DNA from: VFKU01 sp038916785
GTDB lineage: Bacteria; Hydrogenedentota; Hydrogenedentia; Hydrogenedentales; GCA-2746185
Direction: 5' to 3'
DNA: 14,901 nt
Assembly: GCA_038916785.1 (NCBI GenBank)
Contig: JBCLBO010000086.1
Location: 1-14,901, forward strand
The position numbers and the translations under genes were made by a program. Each line of letters starts with the position of its first letter. The first letter of the stretch is position 1. The notes below the pieces were generated by a model. It saw only the letters and a program-made list of their open reading frames with translations. It was not told the DNA's origin and did no database searches. Shown in pieces: positions 12,778 through 14,901 of the stretch.

Positions 12778-14880
12778 ATGGCGGTAGCTGCGAAGGCGAG
12801 TGAAAAAATTCAAAACCGTTGGGACGCCGCCGCCGCGAAGGGCATGAGCGAGCCGGAGCTGTTACGGTATCGCTCGAATCTGCTGGGCGCGGATCTCACG
12901 CTGACGAATTTCGCGGGCGGGAACACGAGCGTGAAGGTGACGACGCCCGACCCGCTGACGCGCAAAAACGTCGAGGTGATGTGGGTGAAGGGCTCCGGCG
13001 GCGACCTCGGCAGCATGGGGCCCGGCGGCTTCTCGACCTTATATATGGAGAAGTTACAAAGCCTGAAAGGGCTCTACCGCGGGCTCGCGCACGAAGACGA
13101 AATGGTGGACTTCCTGCCGCATTGCACCTTTAACAACAACCCGCGCGCGGCCAGCATCGATACGCCGCTGCACGCGTTCATCCCGCGGCGGCATGTGGAC
13201 CATCTGCACCCGGACGCCTTGATCGCGATCGCGGCCTGCGCGGACGGCGAGCGGGTGATGAAGGAAGTCTACGGCGATGATCTCGGCTGGGTGCCCTGGC
13301 AGCGGCCGGGCTTCGACCTCGGGCTCAAGATCGAAGCGAAGTACCACGAGAACCCAAAGCGCAAAGGGATCATCCTCGGCTCACACGGCCTTTTCACATG
13401 GGGCGACACCGCGAAGGAATGTTACGAAACGACCCTGGAAATCATCCAGCGCGCGCAGGACTACCTCGCGGCGAAGGCGGGCCCGGCGCCCTTCGGCGGC
13501 GAGCGCATTGCGCCGCTCGCCGAGATCGATCGCCAGCGTTTTGCGGAATCGATCATGCCGCTGTTGCGCGGGAAACTTTCCAAAGAAAAACTCAAGATCG
13601 GCCACTTCACTGACGCGCCGGAGGTGCTTGCCTTCGTCGGGTCGAAGCGATGCCTGGAACTGGCCGCGACCGGCACCTCGTGCCCCGATCACTTCCTGCG
13701 CACGAAAATTTGGCCGCTGGTGATCGACATCGATCCGCGCAAGACCTCGGTCGAGGAGGTCGCCAAACAGCTTGACGCGCTTTTCGAGGAGTACCGCGCG
13801 CGCTACGAGGCGTACTACCACCGCTGCAAGCATCCGAGTTCGCCGGCCATGCGCGACCCGTACCCCGTCGTCGTGCTCGTGCCGGGCATCGGCATGTTCA
13901 CCTTCGCGGCGGACAAAGCGACCGCGCGCATCGCGGGCGAGTTCTACGTGAACGCGATCAACGTCATGCGCGGCGCGTCGGACCTGAGCACCTACGTCGG
14001 CCTGCCCGAGCAGGAGGCCTTCGACATCGAGTACTGGCTGCTCGAAGAGGCCAAGCTCAAGCGCATGCCCGCGCCGAAGAGCCTCGCCGGCAAGGTCGCG
14101 CTCATCACCGGCGGCGCCGGCGGCATCGGCCAGGCCATCGCGCGGCGCTTCCTGAAAGAGGGCGCGTGCGTCATCCTCGCCGACATCGATCCGAAGACGC
14201 TGGATGAAACCCAGGCGCAATTGCGCAAGGAATACGGCCGCGACAACGTCACGGGACACGTCGTGGACGTGACGAAAGAAGAAGTGGTCGTCGCGAAGTT
14301 CCGCACGGCGGCTGCGGACTTCGGCGGACTGGATATTCTCGTGTCGAACGCGGGCATCGCGTCTGCTGCGCCCTTCGACGAGACGAGCATTGACCTGTGG
14401 AACAAAAACATCGCCGTGATGGCGACGGGATATTTCCTCGTCTCGCGCGAGGGATACAAGCTGATGAAGGCCCAGGGCACGGGCGGCTCGATCGTTTTCG
14501 TGTCCAGCAAAAACGCGCTGGTCGCGTCGAAGAACGCCTCGGCCTACTGCACCGCGAAGGCCTCCGAACTCCACCTCGCGCGCTGCATCGCGCTCGAGGG
14601 CGCCGCGCACGGAATCCGCGTGAACGTCGTGAACCCCGACGCCGTCCTGCGCGGCTCACGCATCTGGCAGGGCGACTGGAAGAAAGAGCGCGCCGAAGTC
14701 TACGGCCTCGAAGAAAAGCAGCTCGAAGACCACTACCGAAACCGCAGCCTGCTCAAGCGCAGCGTCTTCCCCGAGGACATCGCCGAGGGCGTATACTTCT
14801 TCGCATCCGAACTGACCGCGAAATCGACGGGGAACATCCTAAACGTCGACGCCGGCATCGAGGGCTCGTTCACGCGCTGA
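12778..14880 (+). CDS. Bifunctional class II aldolase / short-chain dehydrogenase (rhamnulose-1-phosphate aldolase type)
   Basis: This 700-residue two-domain enzyme resembles the bifunctional rhamnulose-1-phosphate aldolase/alcohol dehydrogenase family, in which a ketose 1-phosphate is cleaved to dihydroxyacetone phosphate and lactaldehyde and the aldehyde is then converted with NAD. The N-terminal zinc aldolase domain (about 20-420) has LTNFAGGNTSVK, VKGSGGDLG (70-78), HVDHLHPD (139-146) with metal-binding histidines and GSHGLFTWG (201-209). The C-terminal SDR domain (about 436-700) has the cofactor motif TGGAGGIG (444-451), NAG (524-526), a serine in VFVSSKNA and Tyr590/Lys594 in YCTAK. All key residues are present and the length fits the family. 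It is the last gene of the plus-strand run. Rhamnulose 1-phosphate is the closest known substrate, but a related deoxyketose phosphate is possible, as no rhamnose isomerase or kinase gene is in the window. Confidence 0.9.
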   Translation: MAVAAKASEKIQNRWDAAAAKGMSEPELLRYRSNLLGADLTLTNFAGGNTSVKVTTPDPLTRKNVEVMWVKGSGGDLGSMGPGGFSTLYMEKLQSLKGLYRGLAHEDEMVDFLPHCTFNNNPRAASIDTPLHAFIPRRHVDHLHPDALIAIAACADGERVMKEVYGDDLGWVPWQRPGFDLGLKIEAKYHENPKRKGIILGSHGLFTWGDTAKECYETTLEIIQRAQDYLAAKAGPAPFGGERIAPLAEIDRQRFAESIMPLLRGKLSKEKLKIGHFTDAPEVLAFVGSKRCLELAATGTSCPDHFLRTKIWPLVIDIDPRKTSVEEVAKQLDALFEEYRARYEAYYHRCKHPSSPAMRDPYPVVVLVPGIGMFTFAADKATARIAGEFYVNAINVMRGASDLSTYVGLPEQEAFDIEYWLLEEAKLKRMPAPKSLAGKVALITGGAGGIGQAIARRFLKEGACVILADIDPKTLDETQAQLRKEYGRDNVTGHVVDVTKEEVVVAKFRTAAADFGGLDILVSNAGIASAAPFDETSIDLWNKNIAVMATGYFLVSREGYKLMKAQGTGGSIVFVSSKNALVASKNASAYCTAKASELHLARCIALEGAAHGIRVNVVNPDAVLRGSRIWQGDWKKERAEVYGLEEKQLEDHYRNRSLLKRSVFPEDIAEGVYFFASELTAKSTGNILNVDAGIEGSFTR

Positions 14881-14901
14881 TCGTCGGCCCCCGACCGTCA
14901 T

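Noticed and set aside
13381..14610. 409-residue minus-strand open frame
   Set aside because: It is antisense to the aldolase/dehydrogenase, whose motifs are complete; the composition is typical of a shadow frame.

Overview
The window looks like chromosomal DNA from a GC-rich, Gram-negative, probably uncultured bacterium. Three things suggest this: an RND-type efflux pump tail, a periplasmic PQQ-type quinoprotein with a signal peptide, and a very large cyclase/kinase/transmembrane/WD40 receptor-like protein. Dense palindromic intergenic repeats together with sugar-degradation enzymes and a sialidase remnant would fit the Planctomycetes-Verrucomicrobia-Lentisphaerae group or Candidatus Hydrogenedentota. 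That placement is inference from gene content and was not tested. No rRNA, tRNA or CRISPR array was seen.

Left part (1-1192): the 3' end of a heavy-metal RND efflux transporter, then a 3' fragment of a sialidase-like (BNR/Asp-box) gene without a proper start. An intact HicA/HicB-type toxin-antitoxin pair follows on the minus strand.

Middle part (1193-7416), minus strand: a secreted PQQ-dependent dehydrogenase-like protein, and a 1354-residue fusion of a class III cyclase-like domain, a Hanks-type Ser/Thr kinase, one membrane helix, a coiled coil and a long WD40 region. The spaces around these genes hold two 68/70-identical copies of a 70-bp palindrome, a 13-bp tandem duplication and a short GC-rich repeat that supplies the kinase stop codon.

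Right part (7643-14880), plus strand: a run of closely spaced metabolic genes. In order they encode an Old Yellow Enzyme-type flavin oxidoreductase, a double-cupin protein resembling type I phosphomannose isomerase, a xylose-isomerase-like TIM-barrel protein, a Gfo/Idh/MocA dehydrogenase and a fused class II aldolase/short-chain dehydrogenase of the rhamnulose-1-phosphate aldolase type. The last four look like a sugar-catabolism operon: isomerise or epimerise, oxidise or reduce, then cleave a phosphorylated ketose and process the aldehyde. No sugar kinase or transporter lies in the window, and the substrate cannot be named.

The operon is interrupted at 11086-11514 by a small element. A GxxExxY-family (PD-(D/E)XK-like) gene carrying a frameshift lies between perfect 21-bp inverted repeats. 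This compact inverted-repeat-bounded nuclease-like cassette, and the repeats that overlap gene ends, are the most unusual structures here.
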